Both the position numbers and the translations under genes were made by a program. Under the pieces are notes generated by a model. The model searched no databases, had not been told where the DNA came from, and was given only the letters and a program-made list of their open reading frames with translations. Below are positions 16,005 to 25,090 of a stretch of DNA of 64,000 nt, one piece after another; the first letter of the stretch is position 1; each line of letters opens with the position of its first letter. The DNA is from Microbacterium sp. zg-B96 (GTDB lineage Bacteria > Actinomycetota > Actinomycetes > Actinomycetales > Microbacteriaceae): positions 2,852,001 to 2,916,000 of the forward strand of contig NZ_CP126738.1 of the NCBI RefSeq assembly GCF_030246865.1, read 5' to 3'.

Positions 16005-16741
16005 CACGCGCCCTCCTCACCAACGACGACGGCATCTCAGCGCCCGGACTGCACGCGCTCGCCCGCGCGGCCCGCGCGTCGGGGCTGGACATTGTGATCG
16101 CCGCTCCCGCCGTGCAGTCCAGCGGTGCCAGCGCATCGATCATGGCCGAAGACCACGACGGCCGGATCGCGGTGGAACGGCGCACCCTGGTGGGGCTCGA
16201 GGATGTCCCGGCGTTCGCCGTGAAAGGCGGGCCCGGCCTCATCGCGCTCATCGCCGCGCACGGCGCCTTCGGCCCCCCGCCCGAGATCGTGCTGTCCGGC
16301 GTGAACCACGGCGCCAACGTCGGACGCGCCATCCTGCACTCCGGAACGGTCGGCGCTGCGCTCACCGGTGGCCTCAACGGCGCCCGTGCCGTGGCGGTCT
16401 CCCTCGATGTGGGGATGCGACCAAGCGAATTCCACTGGGATGCCGCAGCGGATGCCGCACTCGGGCTGCTGCCCGACCTGCTCCAGCGCCCGCCCGGCAC
16501 GGTGATCAACGTCAATGCGCCCAACACCGCGAGCAACCGCGGCATCCGGGAGTCCGCCCTCGCGCCGTTCGGAATCGTGCAGACGACGCTCAGCGAGCGC
16601 GATGAGCACCACATCCGGCTTGCCGTGGAAGACCTGCCCCACACGCCCGAACCAGGCACCGACGCTGCTCATCTGGCAGACGGCTGGGTCACCGTGACCG
16701 GGCTGGACTCCGTGTCACACGTCCCCCTGGGCCTGCGCTGA
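16001..16741 (+). CDS. surE: 5'/3'-nucleotidase SurE
   Basis: A 246-residue SurE phosphatase. The family metal site is intact: TNDDGISAPG at residues 7-16 (Asp-Asp) and SGVNHGANVG near residue 104. SurE removes phosphate from nucleoside monophosphates and some other phosphate compounds, and is tied to stationary-phase survival. The GTG start overlaps the kinase stop as GTGA. Coupling to a PfkB kinase rather than to pcm or other stress genes is unusual and suggests a paired kinase/phosphatase acting on a nucleoside or sugar phosphate. The gene converges on the marR gene with only five bases between stops. Confidence 0.88.
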   Translation: MTRALLTNDDGISAPGLHALARAARASGLDIVIAAPAVQSSGASASIMAEDHDGRIAVERRTLVGLEDVPAFAVKGGPGLIALIAAHGAFGPPPEIVLSGVNHGANVGRAILHSGTVGAALTGGLNGARAVAVSLDVGMRPSEFHWDAAADAALGLLPDLLQRPPGTVINVNAPNTASNRGIRESALAPFGIVQTTLSERDEHHIRLAVEDLPHTPEPGTDAAHLADGWVTVTGLDSVSHVPLGLR

Positions 16742-16746
16742 CGCGA

Positions 16747-17277
16747 TCAGTGCAGGAATTCACCCTTCGCACGCTCGAACTGGTCGAGCCGATCGAGCCG
16801 TTCGGCGAGCTTGCTGACGAACGCGGCGGTCGTGGCGGCCTGCTCGGGCGTCAGTTCGTCGATCACCTCGACGACGGCGGTGTGATGTGCGGCGTGGGCC
16901 TGGTCGACCACGCGCAGGGCATCCGGCGTGGGAACGAGGTAGACCGCGCGGCGATCATGAGGATGCTGCACCCGCTCCACCAGGCCGCGTGTGACCAGTC
17001 GCTCCACGACGTTGGTCACGGTGGCGCTGGAGGTCGTGAGCATCACCAGCAGATCTTTCGGGCTGACGTCGCGTTCGTCGCGGTACGCCTGCACGAGATA
17101 GCGCAGCGCCGTGAGGTCCAGGCTGGACAGCCCGGCACGCTCCTGCGCCCGGTCGGCCTGGACGTGTTCGGCCCGGCGCAGTCGCAGGATCGCCTCACTC
17201 AGTTCGCGGCCCGCCGAAGACTGCGGCGGATCGGCATAGAGGTGCTCAGCTTCGTGACGCACGATGTTCTGGGGCAT
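16747..17277 (-). CDS. MarR-family transcriptional regulator
   Basis: A 176-residue winged-helix regulator. The DNA-binding part spans residues ~50-115, with LSSLDLTALRYLVQA, the recognition region TTSSATVTNVVERLVTRGLV and the wing VERVQHPHDRRAVYLVPT. The flanking helices form the dimer interface. I chose the ATG at 17277; a GTG at 17292 is possible but abuts its ribosome site. Upstream on the same strand is the 75-residue gene, and beyond it a divergent intergenic region with a palindrome (17571-17588) that could be its operator. Ligand unknown. Confidence 0.8.
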   Translation of the reverse strand: MPQNIVRHEAEHLYADPPQSSAGRELSEAILRLRRAEHVQADRAQERAGLSSLDLTALRYLVQAYRDERDVSPKDLLVMLTTSSATVTNVVERLVTRGLVERVQHPHDRRAVYLVPTPDALRVVDQAHAAHHTAVVEVIDELTPEQAATTAAFVSKLAERLDRLDQFERAKGEFLH

Positions 17278-17296
17278 GATCGCAGTGCCCACCCTT

Positions 17297-17524
17297 CTAC
17301 GAGCTCTCGGATGCCACGGCGCCACGTGCCTCGGCGAGGGATGCGAAGACCCCCACCTCGGCGCCGGTGTCGTTGCGGGCACTGTACCCACCCGAGCGCA
17401 GCAGCTCCACCGCTCCGAGGTAGCGGCCGCCGGTGTTGGCAACCCAGAACCCCGGCTCAACCCGGAACCAGGCAGCGCCCCCACGGATATCGGCGGAGCG
17501 GACTTCGTCGATGATCACGGACAT
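17297..17524 (-). CDS. Small hypothetical protein, related to the domain upstream of cspA
   Basis: A 75-residue protein starting at the ATG at 17524, which has a good ribosome site (GAGGGAG). It has no membrane segment or cysteine. The core FRVEPGFWVANTGGRYLGAV followed by a Gly-turn and FASLAEARGAV looks like a short beta-hairpin-plus-helix domain. It resembles the segment encoded in frame ahead of the cold-shock gene. It is the first gene of a short message that continues into marR, driven by the promoter at 17537-17565. Function unknown. Confidence 0.6.
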   Translation of the reverse strand: MSVIIDEVRSADIRGGAAWFRVEPGFWVANTGGRYLGAVELLRSGGYSARNDTGAEVGVFASLAEARGAVASESS

Positions 17525-17536
17525 GGCGTCTCCCTC

Positions 17537-17565
17537 AGTGTAGATCATGACGGCGACCCGTCCAA
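17537..17565 (-). promoter_or_regulatory. Sigma70-type promoter for the 75-residue gene and marR
   Basis: Read on the minus strand: -35 TTGGAC (17565-17560), a 17-base spacer and -10 TACACT (17542-17537). The predicted start lies just ahead of the GAGGGAG ribosome site. It faces the divergent promoter at 17603-17632. Confidence 0.65.
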
Positions 17566-17570
17566 TCGAT

Positions 17571-17588
17571 TAAACACCCGGTGTATTA
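17571..17588. promoter_or_regulatory. Palindromic operator candidate between divergent promoters
   Basis: ACACC-C-GGTGT, extended on both sides by TAA/TTA, lies just upstream of the -35 box of the minus-strand promoter and 15 bases before the plus-strand -35 box. It is the only clear dyad in this intergenic region. Size and position suit a MarR-type dimer controlling both the DUF7882 gene and its own operon. Confidence 0.45.
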
Positions 17589-17602
17589 CATACTTAGTTA
17601 GA

Positions 17603-17632
17603 TTGACATCCGATGAGTTTTGTCGGTATGAA
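17603..17632 (+). promoter_or_regulatory. Near-consensus sigma70 promoter for the second DUF7882 gene
   Basis: -35 TTGACA (17603-17608), an 18-base spacer and -10 TATGAA (17627-17632). This is one of the strongest promoters in the window, implying that this unknown gene is well expressed. The transcript would have a leader of about 50 bases containing the AAAGGG ribosome site. Confidence 0.75.
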
Positions 17633-17691
17633 TGACTCACACACATTCGGCGAGCGCTAGGAGCGCCGCCGGCGAACGAAAGGGTCCAGCC

Positions 17692-18051
17692 ATGGGACGT
17701 CTTTACTACGGAGCCGACACCACCCCGGCCCAGATCCCCGACCGCCTGCTGGCGCACGTCAAGGTCGTCACGGCCACCAAGCTCCGCCGCAACGAGAGCT
17801 TCACCATCTCGTGGCGGCACGCGCAGGGCGAGACCGTCGGCCGGACGACGCTGTGGATGCAGCCCTCGATCCCGCTGCGCTTCGTTTTCGAGACCCCCGA
17901 GCCGGAGACGCTGGACCCGGTGCTGCTCAAGGAGCTCGCCGCATCAGCGAACGGCGCCGGCGGCATGATGCTGGTCTGGGAGGACGAGACTGTCGCCGAG
18001 CCGGCCCCGTACGCGCCCGTCTCCGCCCAGCGGCACCTCGTCGCGGCGTAG
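17692..18051 (+). CDS. DUF7882-type small protein, paralogue 2
   Basis: A 119-residue protein of the same family as 12330-12650. It opens MGRLYYG, then has IPDRLLAHVKVVTATKLRRN and ESFTISW near residues 15-40, TTLWMQPSIPLRFVFE near 55-70, and a helix. The C-terminal tail is variable. It pairs with the copy at 41801-42205 (both have PSIPLRFVF and LDP...L) as a second subfamily. The ATG at 17692 follows AAAGGG at good distance. It is divergent from a marR operon and driven by a near-consensus promoter. No catalytic motif, signal peptide or membrane segment is visible, and its function is unknown. Confidence 0.7.
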   Translation: MGRLYYGADTTPAQIPDRLLAHVKVVTATKLRRNESFTISWRHAQGETVGRTTLWMQPSIPLRFVFETPEPETLDPVLLKELAASANGAGGMMLVWEDETVAEPAPYAPVSAQRHLVAA

Positions 18052-18060
18052 CAAAAACCC

Positions 18061-19227
18061 TCAGACTCCCGCCACCCGCTCCCCCGCCCGCCACACGGCG
18101 GCGGTCAGCGGGACCCCCGGCCGATAGGCCAGGTGGGCGGCCGAGGGCGCGTCGAGCACCTGCAGGTCCGCCCGCCCACCCACGGCGATCAATCCGATCG
18201 CGTCGGCGTCATCGGCGACGCCCAGCGCGACGGCGCCGCCCCGCGTCGCCGACCACACCGCCTCCTCGACGGTGAGTCCCATCTGCAGCACGGCGGTCGC
18301 AACGCAGAAAGCCATCGAGGTCGTGTACGACGTGCCGGGGTTGCAGTTGGTGGCGATCGCGACCGTGGCACCGGCATCCACCAGGGCCCGCGCCGGGGCC
18401 AGCGGCTGCCGCGTCGACAGGTCACACGCCGGTAGCACCGTCGCGACCGTGCTGGATCCCGCGAGCGCCGCGACGTCGGCTGCGGTCAGAGCGTTGCAAT
18501 GATCGACGCTCACGGCCCCCACCTCCACGGCAAGCCGGACACCGCCGCTGTGACCGAGCTGATTGCCGTGCACCCGCAGCCCGAGCCCGGCGCGCGCGCC
18601 GGCCTGCAGCACTTCGCGTGACTGCTCCACGTCGAACGCGCCCTGTTCGCAGAAGACGTCGATGAACTGCACCCACGGCAGCACTGCGTCCAGCATCGGG
18701 CCCGTGACCAGGTCGAGGTAGGCCCGCGCGTCCATCCCGTGGGGAACGACGTGCGCCCCCAGGAACGTCACGATGTCCGCCTCGGTCGCGGCGATGCGCG
18801 CGGCGAGTGCTTCGGATGCCACCTCGAGCCCGTATCCGGTCTTGGTCTCCAGGTAGGTGGTCCCCTGTCTCAGTGCCTCGGTGCGGAGCCGACGCAGGTT
18901 GGCGGTGAGGTCTGCCTCGCTCGCCTCCCTCGTGTCCCTCACGGTGCGTGCGATGCCGCCCGCGACATATGCCTCCCCCGCCATACGGGCTTCGAACTCA
19001 GCTGATCGGTCGCCGGCGAAGACGAGGTGGGTATGCGAATCGACCCATCCCGGCAGCACCGCGCGCCCGCCGACTGAGGTGATGGTGTCCACGGCCGGGG
19101 CTGCCGCGGCCGCACCCACCCACGCGATGCGGCCGGCGTCGATGACCAGGGCGGCGTCGGTGCGCCGCGGCTCGCCGGCGATGTTGGTCGTCAGCTCGCC
19201 GATGTCGGTCACCAGTTCAGCGACCAT
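18061..19227 (-). CDS. hutI: Imidazolonepropionase
   Basis: A 388-residue amidohydrolase-fold enzyme that opens the ring of 4-imidazolone-5-propionate to give N-formimino-L-glutamate, the third step of histidine breakdown. The metal motif HTHLVFAG lies near residue 68, further ligands are in the SVDHCNAL region, and FVGANATPG-type residues appear as TNCNPGTSYTTS near the C-terminal third. The ATG at 19227 has a strong ribosome site (GGGAGGAA) and overlaps the end of hutF by 11 bases. Last gene of the hut operon. Confidence 0.93.
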   Translation of the reverse strand: MVAELVTDIGELTTNIAGEPRRTDAALVIDAGRIAWVGAAAAAPAVDTITSVGGRAVLPGWVDSHTHLVFAGDRSAEFEARMAGEAYVAGGIARTVRDTREASEADLTANLRRLRTEALRQGTTYLETKTGYGLEVASEALAARIAATEADIVTFLGAHVVPHGMDARAYLDLVTGPMLDAVLPWVQFIDVFCEQGAFDVEQSREVLQAGARAGLGLRVHGNQLGHSGGVRLAVEVGAVSVDHCNALTAADVAALAGSSTVATVLPACDLSTRQPLAPARALVDAGATVAIATNCNPGTSYTTSMAFCVATAVLQMGLTVEEAVWSATRGGAVALGVADDADAIGLIAVGGRADLQVLDAPSAAHLAYRPGVPLTAAVWRAGERVAGV

Positions 19228-20563
19228 CTGGTTCCTCCCGAGGGTCGTCGAACGGGGCAAGCGCCGCGGCAAGGAGATCCGCGGGGCCCACGTGTCCACC
19301 GGACGGCCTGCACAGCGTACCGGCGCGCGCTCGCACCTGTCCGCCCACGATCACCCGCTGCACATCCGTCGCCGTCGCCGCCAGCACGACCTGCGACGGG
19401 TCGGCGCCGACCGTGCGCGCCGAGGTGGCGTCGATCTCGACGAGGTCGCAGTCGGCGCCGACGCGGATGCCGCCGGTGCGGCCGAGTGCGCGGTAGCCGT
19501 GCTCGGTGAGCGCGGTGGTCAGCTCGCCGGGGGTGAAGCGGCCGCGGCGCCCAGAGGCGAGTCGCTCCCCCGCCTCGAGGGCGCGTGCCTCCAGGAACGG
19601 ATCCACGACGGCGTTCTGGTCCGACCCGAGGGCGATGCGCGCACCGGTATCGGCCAGACGCCGCGCTGGGCCGATGCCGTCACCCAGGTCGGCCTCGGTC
19701 GTCGGGCACATCACGACCGTGACCTCGGCGCCGCCCAGCATCCCGATGTCGTCCTCGGTCAGATGCGTCGCGTGCACGACGCTCAGCCGCGGCGACAGCG
19801 CCCCGGCATCCGCCAGCAGCCTCGTGGGCGTCACCCCGTAGGCGGCGAGGCAGTCGGCGTTCTCCTGCGACTGCTCCGACAGGTGCACGTGCAGCGGCAC
19901 GTCCGACGGGAGCCCCGCCACGACGGCCGCGATCTCGTCGGGAGGCACGGCGCGCACCGAATGCAGCGCCGCACCCACGACCACCGCGGGGTCGAGCGCA
20001 TCCCGGAGCGCGTGCCACCGCTCCAGCCACGCCGCCGCGGTGGCGTCGCCGAACCGGCGCTGCACGCCTTCGAGCGGCGTCGCGATGCCACCGGTGAGAT
20101 AGCAGGTGTCGAGCAGCGTGAGCCGGATGCCGGTGTCGGCGGCGGCATCCGCGAGCGCGCGTTCCATCGCGTGCACCGGCACGTACGGCGTGCCGTCCGG
20201 CCGGTGGTGCACGTAGTGGAATTCCGCCACGGCGGTGTAGCCGGCAGCGAGCATCTCGCCGAACACGCCGTGGGCGAGGACGAAGTAGGTGTCGGGTTCG
20301 AGGCGGGCGGCGGCGGCGTACATGCGCTCCCGCCAGCGCCAGAAGTCGCCGCCGTCATCGTGGGTGCGCCCGCGCAGCACCCGATGGAACGCGTGCGAAT
20401 GGGCGTTCCCGGCCCCGGGCATCACCAGCTCCAGCCGCACATCGCCGTCCTGCGGGGGCGTGTCGACCTCGATCCGGGCGATGCGCCCGGCCGGGTCGGC
20501 ATGAATGCGCACCGATCGCACCGGGGAGCCGCCGATGAGCGCGGTGTCGCAGTGGAAGGTCAC
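19217..20563 (-). CDS. hutF: Formimidoylglutamate deiminase
   Basis: A 448-residue amidohydrolase-superfamily deiminase. It has the metal motif NAHSHAFHRVLRG near residues 55-67 and LHVHLSEQSQEN near 230. It converts N-formimidoyl-L-glutamate to N-formyl-L-glutamate and ammonia. HutF defines the five-step histidine route, which needs a deformylase as the last step; the M20 enzyme encoded directly upstream is the only candidate here. The ATG overlaps the M20 stop (ATGA). Confidence 0.92.
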   Translation of the reverse strand: MTFHCDTALIGGSPVRSVRIHADPAGRIARIEVDTPPQDGDVRLELVMPGAGNAHSHAFHRVLRGRTHDDGGDFWRWRERMYAAAARLEPDTYFVLAHGVFGEMLAAGYTAVAEFHYVHHRPDGTPYVPVHAMERALADAAADTGIRLTLLDTCYLTGGIATPLEGVQRRFGDATAAAWLERWHALRDALDPAVVVGAALHSVRAVPPDEIAAVVAGLPSDVPLHVHLSEQSQENADCLAAYGVTPTRLLADAGALSPRLSVVHATHLTEDDIGMLGGAEVTVVMCPTTEADLGDGIGPARRLADTGARIALGSDQNAVVDPFLEARALEAGERLASGRRGRFTPGELTTALTEHGYRALGRTGGIRVGADCDLVEIDATSARTVGADPSQVVLAATATDVQRVIVGGQVRARAGTLCRPSGGHVGPADLLAAALAPFDDPREEPDGR

Positions 20564-21771
20564 AGCAGCCCTCGCAGCGCGTCGCGCAGGGCCTCGACGC
20601 CGGCAGAGCAGTCGTCGAGGGTCGCATGCTCGTCCGGGGAGTGCGAGATGCCGCTGGGATTGCGCACGAACAGTATTGCGGTGGGAACGTGCCCGGCCAG
20701 GGTCCCCGCATCGTGGCCGGCACCGGTGGCGAGAGCGGGGATGCCGCCGAGACTCGCGGCCAGCCGGTCGCGCAGCGCCGGGTCGAACCGCACCTCACCG
20801 CTCCACGACTCCTCGGTGACGGTGGCCGTGCAGCCCTCGGCGATCGCGGCATCCTGCACGTGCACGGTGATCTCGGCTACCAGGTCACGGGCGTCGCCGT
20901 CGTCGGCGCTGCGGGCATCGAGCCACACCGTCACGCGGGAGGGGATCACGTTCGTGCCACCGGGGACGGCGTGGAGGCGACCGATCGTCGCTCGGTCGTC
21001 GCGGCGTGCGGCGGCATCCCGCACCGCCAGGATGCCGCGGGCGGCGGCGACCATCGGGTCGCGGCGGTCGCTCATCGCGGTGGTCCCGGCGTGGTTGCCC
21101 TCCCCCGTCACGTCGATGCGCCAGCGGCCGTGGGCGAGAATGCTCGAGGCGACGGCGAGTGGGGACCCCAGGTCGATCAGCCCGCGTCCCTGCTCGACGT
21201 GCAGTTCGATGAAGACGCCGATCCGGGCGAGCGTTTCGTCGTCGCGACCGAGGTGGCGGGCCGGGGTGCCGTGAGCCTCGGCCGCCTCGGCGAACGTGAC
21301 GCCGTCGGCGTCGACCAGCGCCCGCGCCCGGTCAGCAGCGATCGCACCGGTCATGAGGCGGGAGCCCAGACACGCGACGCCGAAGCGGGAGCCCTCCTCC
21401 TCGGCGAACACCACCACCGCACAGGGGCGGGACGGCGCGAAGCCGGAGGCCTGCAGCAGCGCGATCGCATCCAGCGCGCTGACCACCCCCAGCGGCCCGT
21501 CGAATTCACCGCCGCCGGGCACGGAGTCCAGGTGGCTGCCGACGACGACCGCGTCGTGGCCGGGGCCTCCCCACCATGCCCAGAGGTTGCCGTTGCGGTC
21601 GGATTCGACGGTCAGCCCCAACCGCGCGGCACGCTCGGCGAACCAGGCGCGCAGCTCGAGGTCGGCCGGTTCCCACACATGCCGGGAGTAGCCGCCGCGC
21701 CGGGGGTCACGGCCGACGTCGGCGATCTCGTGCAGGCCCGTGAGCCGGCCCGCCGTCACCGCGACTGTCAC
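20560..21771 (-). CDS. M20-family amidohydrolase (allantoate amidohydrolase-like), probable N-formylglutamate step
   Basis: A 403-residue M20 dinuclear-metal hydrolase of the allantoate/carbamoyl-amino-acid amidohydrolase group. The metal site is [15 protein letters not shown] near residue 78, followed by EEEGSRFG near 128 and a dimerisation domain at ~210-325. It sits between hutU and hutF, with ATGA overlaps on both sides. No HutG-type N-formylglutamate deformylase is present in the operon, so I infer this enzyme releases glutamate and formate from N-formylglutamate. That role is positional inference; family members normally split N-carbamoyl or ureido groups. Confidence 0.82.
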   Translation of the reverse strand: MTVAVTAGRLTGLHEIADVGRDPRRGGYSRHVWEPADLELRAWFAERAARLGLTVESDRNGNLWAWWGGPGHDAVVVGSHLDSVPGGGEFDGPLGVVSALDAIALLQASGFAPSRPCAVVVFAEEEGSRFGVACLGSRLMTGAIAADRARALVDADGVTFAEAAEAHGTPARHLGRDDETLARIGVFIELHVEQGRGLIDLGSPLAVASSILAHGRWRIDVTGEGNHAGTTAMSDRRDPMVAAARGILAVRDAAARRDDRATIGRLHAVPGGTNVIPSRVTVWLDARSADDGDARDLVAEITVHVQDAAIAEGCTATVTEESWSGEVRFDPALRDRLAASLGGIPALATGAGHDAGTLAGHVPTAILFVRNPSGISHSPDEHATLDDCSAGVEALRDALRGLL

Positions 21772-23429
21772 AGTTCCGCCATCGGCACGCGCAGCCCCCG
21801 GTCGCGTGCGACCTCGATGGCCCGGTCGTAGCCGGCATCCACGTGGCGCATGACCCCGGTGCCGGGGTCGTTGATCAGCACCCGTTCGATCTTCTGCGCC
21901 GCCAGCGCCGTGCCGTCGGCGACGACCACTTGACCTGCATGGATCGACCGGCCGATGCCGACGCCGCCACCGTGGTGCAGCGACACCCAGGTGGCCCCCG
22001 ACGCGGTGTTGAGCAGCGCGTTCAGCAGCGGCCAGTCCGCGATGGCATCCGACCCGTCCTTCATCGCCTCGGTCTCCCGGTAGGGCGAGGCGACCGAACC
22101 GGAGTCGAGGTGATCACGGCCGATGACGATGGGCGCGCGCAGCTCACCCGAGGCGACCATCTCATTGAACTTCAGGCCCGCGAGGTGGCGTTCTTTATAC
22201 CCGAGCCAGCAGATGCGGGCGGGGAGGCCTTCGAAGTGCACCTTCTCGGCAGCGCGGGTGATCCAGCGGCGGAGCTTGTCGTCGCGCGGGAACAGTTCCA
22301 GGATCGCGCGGTCGGTCGCGGCGATGTCGGCCGGGTCACCTGAGAGCGCCGCCCAGCGGAACGGGCCCTTGCCCTCGGCGAAGAGCGGCCGGATGTAGGC
22401 GGGGACGAACCCCGGAAAGTCGAAGGCACGGTCGTACCCACCCAGCTGCGCCTCGGCGCGGATGGAGTTGCCGTAGTCGAACACCTCGGCGCCGGCGTCC
22501 TGGAAGGCCACCATCGCCTGCACCTGCGTCGCCATCGAAGCGCGGGATGCCGTGGTGAAGCCCTCCGGATCGGCCGCTGCCCGCTCGTGCCACTGCTCCA
22601 GCGCCACCCCCTCGGGCAGATAGCTCAGCGGGTCGTGTGCCGAGGTCTGGTCGGTGACGATGTCCACCGGCACCCCGCGGCGGGCGATCTCGGGAAAGAC
22701 CGTCGCAGCGTTGCCGACAAGCCCGACCGACAGCGCGCGGCGCTCGGCCTTGGCCGCCAGCACCCGCTGCAGCGCCTCGTCGAGGTCGCCTGTCACCTCG
22801 TCGAGGTAGCCGTGGTCCACGCGGCGCTGCAGCCGGGCGGGGTCGACGTCGACGATGAGCACTACGCCGTCGTTCATCGTGACGGCCAGCGGCTGCGCGC
22901 CGCCCATGCCGCCGGCGCCGCCGGTGAGGGTGAGCGTTCCGGCGAGAGTACCGCCGAAGCGCTTGTCGGCGACGGCGGCGAACGTCTCATACGTGCCCTG
23001 CAGAATGCCCTGCGTGCCGATGTAGATCCAGGAACCGGCCGTCATCTGGCCGTACATCGTGAGACCCTCGGCCTCGAGCCGGCGGAACTCCGGCCACGTC
23101 GCCCAGTCACCGACGAGGTTCGAATTGGCGATGAGCACGCGCGGCGCCCACTCGTGGGTGCGGAAGACACCGACGGGTTTACCCGACTGCACCAGCAGCG
23201 TCTCGTCGAGTTCCAGGTGGGTCAGCGCCTGCACGATCGCGTCGAACGCCGCCCAGCTGCGCGCGGCCCGCCCGGTGCCGCCGTAGACGACCAGGTCGTC
23301 GGGGCGCTCGGCCACGTCGGGGTCGAGGTTGTTCATGAGCATGCGCAGCGGCGCTTCGGTCTGCCAGCCCTTCGCGGTGAGGGAGGTGCCGCGGGCGGCG
23401 CGAACGGGACGGGGCAGGTGCTCGGTCAC
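21768..23429 (-). CDS. hutU: Urocanate hydratase
   Basis: A 553-residue NAD-dependent urocanase. Recognisable blocks are [18 protein letters not shown] near residue 50, [18 protein letters not shown] near 125, the nucleotide-binding [15 protein letters not shown] and [13 protein letters not shown] near 410. It adds water to urocanate with tightly bound NAD+ to give imidazolone propionate, the second step of the pathway. The GTG at 23429 has an AGGAAGGAA ribosome site. It follows hutH after a 28-base gap and overlaps the M20 gene downstream. Confidence 0.95.
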   Translation of the reverse strand: MTEHLPRPVRAARGTSLTAKGWQTEAPLRMLMNNLDPDVAERPDDLVVYGGTGRAARSWAAFDAIVQALTHLELDETLLVQSGKPVGVFRTHEWAPRVLIANSNLVGDWATWPEFRRLEAEGLTMYGQMTAGSWIYIGTQGILQGTYETFAAVADKRFGGTLAGTLTLTGGAGGMGGAQPLAVTMNDGVVLIVDVDPARLQRRVDHGYLDEVTGDLDEALQRVLAAKAERRALSVGLVGNAATVFPEIARRGVPVDIVTDQTSAHDPLSYLPEGVALEQWHERAAADPEGFTTASRASMATQVQAMVAFQDAGAEVFDYGNSIRAEAQLGGYDRAFDFPGFVPAYIRPLFAEGKGPFRWAALSGDPADIAATDRAILELFPRDDKLRRWITRAAEKVHFEGLPARICWLGYKERHLAGLKFNEMVASGELRAPIVIGRDHLDSGSVASPYRETEAMKDGSDAIADWPLLNALLNTASGATWVSLHHGGGVGIGRSIHAGQVVVADGTALAAQKIERVLINDPGTGVMRHVDAGYDRAIEVARDRGLRVPMAEL

Positions 23430-23457
23430 GGGGTTCCTTCCTGGGACGGCTCGCGGG

Positions 23458-25011
23458 TCACTGCAGGTCGGTCACGACGGCGCCGGCAGCGGCGCGCAGC
23501 GCGCCGGTGCGCACAGCATCGACGACGTGCTCGATCTCGGGTGAGAGGTGCCGGTCGCTGCCGGGACCGGCGACGGATTCGCGGATGCGGGCGAGCACGG
23601 CGGCGGTGGCCGCAGCGGGCCGCAGCGGAGCGCGCAGATCCAGCGCCCGCGCGGCGGTCATCGCCTCGATCGCCAGCACCCGCGTGAGCCCGTCGATCCC
23701 GGTGCGGAGCTTGCGCGCGGCGGCCCACCCCATCGAGACGTGGTCCTCCTGCATCGCCGATGACGGGATGGAATCAACGGATGCCGGGACGGCGAGGCGC
23801 CCCAGCTCCGACACGATCCCGGCGGCGGTGTACTGGGCGATCATGAGCCCCGAATCCACCCCCGCGTCGTGGGCGAGGAATGCCGGCAGGCCGTTGCTTC
23901 GTGCCGGATCCAGCATGCGGTCGGTTCGGCGCTCGGACATGCTCGCGACGTCGGCGACGACGATCGCGAGGAAGTCCAGCACGTAGCCCACGGGCGCGCC
24001 GTGGAAGTTGCCGTTGGACTCCACCCTGCCGTCGACGGTGACGACGGGGTTGTCCACGGCGGCGGCGAGCTCTCGCTCGGCGACGACGCTCGCGTGGTCG
24101 AGGGTGTCGCGGGCTGCGCCGTGCACCTGCGGCGCGCAGCGCAGCGAATAGGCATCCTGCACCCGGGTGCACTCCGGCCCCCGGTGGCTGGCGACGATGG
24201 CCGACCCCTCCAGCAGAGCGCGCAGGTTCGCCGCCGCGGCACGCTGCCCTTGTTGCGGGCGGAGGGCGGCGAGGTCGTCGGCGAAGGCGGCATCCGTCCC
24301 CAGCAGCGCCTCCACGCTCATCGCGGCGGTGATGTCGGCGGTCGTCAGCAGCAGCCGCAGGTCGTCGATCGCCAGCGCCAGCATGCCGAGCATGCCGTCG
24401 GTGCCGTTGATGAGGGCAAGGCCCTCCTTCTCGGCCAGCAGCACCGGGGCGATGCCGGCGGCGGCGAGCGCGTCGGCGGCGGGCAGGAGTTCGCCGGCGG
24501 CATCGTGGACGGTCCCCTCCCCCATCAGCGTCAGTGCGCAGTGCGCCAGCGGGGCGAGGTCACCCGAGCAGCCGAGCGAGCCGTACTCGCGCACGACGGG
24601 GGTGATGCCGGCGTTGAGGATCGCGGCATACGTCTCGGCGGTCTCCAGCCGCACGCCGGTGCGGCCGGTGAGCAGCGTCGACAGGCGCAGCAGCATGAGC
24701 GCGCGGATGACCTCCCGCTCGACCTCAGGACCGGACCCGGCGGCGTGGGAGCGCACCAGGCACTGCTGCAGCTGCGTGCGGCGGTCGGCGGCGATGTACG
24801 TCGTCGCGAGCGCCCCGAACCCGGTCGAGATGCCGTAGTGCGGCGTCGGGTCGCCGGCGAGCGCGTCGATCGTGCGTCGGCTCGCGGCGACGGCGGCGCG
24901 GGCGTCGTCGCCGATCGCGACAGCGGCATCCCGACGCGCCACGGCCACGACATCGGCCAGCGCGACCGCGCCGGTGCCGACGACGACGGGAGCGGAGGTG
25001 GCGGATCGCAT
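23458..25011 (-). CDS. hutH: Histidine ammonia-lyase
   Basis: A 517-residue member of the aromatic amino acid lyase family, which removes ammonia from L-histidine to give urocanate. The MIO cofactor loop reads [14 protein letters not shown], so the cyclising triad is Cys-Ser-Gly rather than the usual Ala-Ser-Gly. The family pattern allows Cys at this position. The catalytic Tyr lies in [11 protein letters not shown] near residue 58. Two in-frame ATGs occur at 25011 and 25029; I prefer 25011, which follows GATGAGACC, because 25029 has no ribosome site. First gene of the hut operon and divergent from an IclR regulator. Confidence 0.93.
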   Translation of the reverse strand: MRSATSAPVVVGTGAVALADVVAVARRDAAVAIGDDARAAVAASRRTIDALAGDPTPHYGISTGFGALATTYIAADRRTQLQQCLVRSHAAGSGPEVEREVIRALMLLRLSTLLTGRTGVRLETAETYAAILNAGITPVVREYGSLGCSGDLAPLAHCALTLMGEGTVHDAAGELLPAADALAAAGIAPVLLAEKEGLALINGTDGMLGMLALAIDDLRLLLTTADITAAMSVEALLGTDAAFADDLAALRPQQGQRAAAANLRALLEGSAIVASHRGPECTRVQDAYSLRCAPQVHGAARDTLDHASVVAERELAAAVDNPVVTVDGRVESNGNFHGAPVGYVLDFLAIVVADVASMSERRTDRMLDPARSNGLPAFLAHDAGVDSGLMIAQYTAAGIVSELGRLAVPASVDSIPSSAMQEDHVSMGWAAARKLRTGIDGLTRVLAIEAMTAARALDLRAPLRPAAATAAVLARIRESVAGPGSDRHLSPEIEHVVDAVRTGALRAAAGAVVTDLQ

Positions 25012-25090
25012 GGTCTCATCACACGGCATCCGGATGCCGCCGGCACCCGTCCCCGCTGAATATTCGTCCCACCCGTGAGACAGTTGCCGC

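Noticed and set aside
25025..25038. Perfect palindrome GGCATCCGGATGCC before hutH as an IclR operator
   Set aside because: GGCATCC/GGATGCC is very frequent throughout the window, so two copies meeting head to head is weak evidence of an operator.
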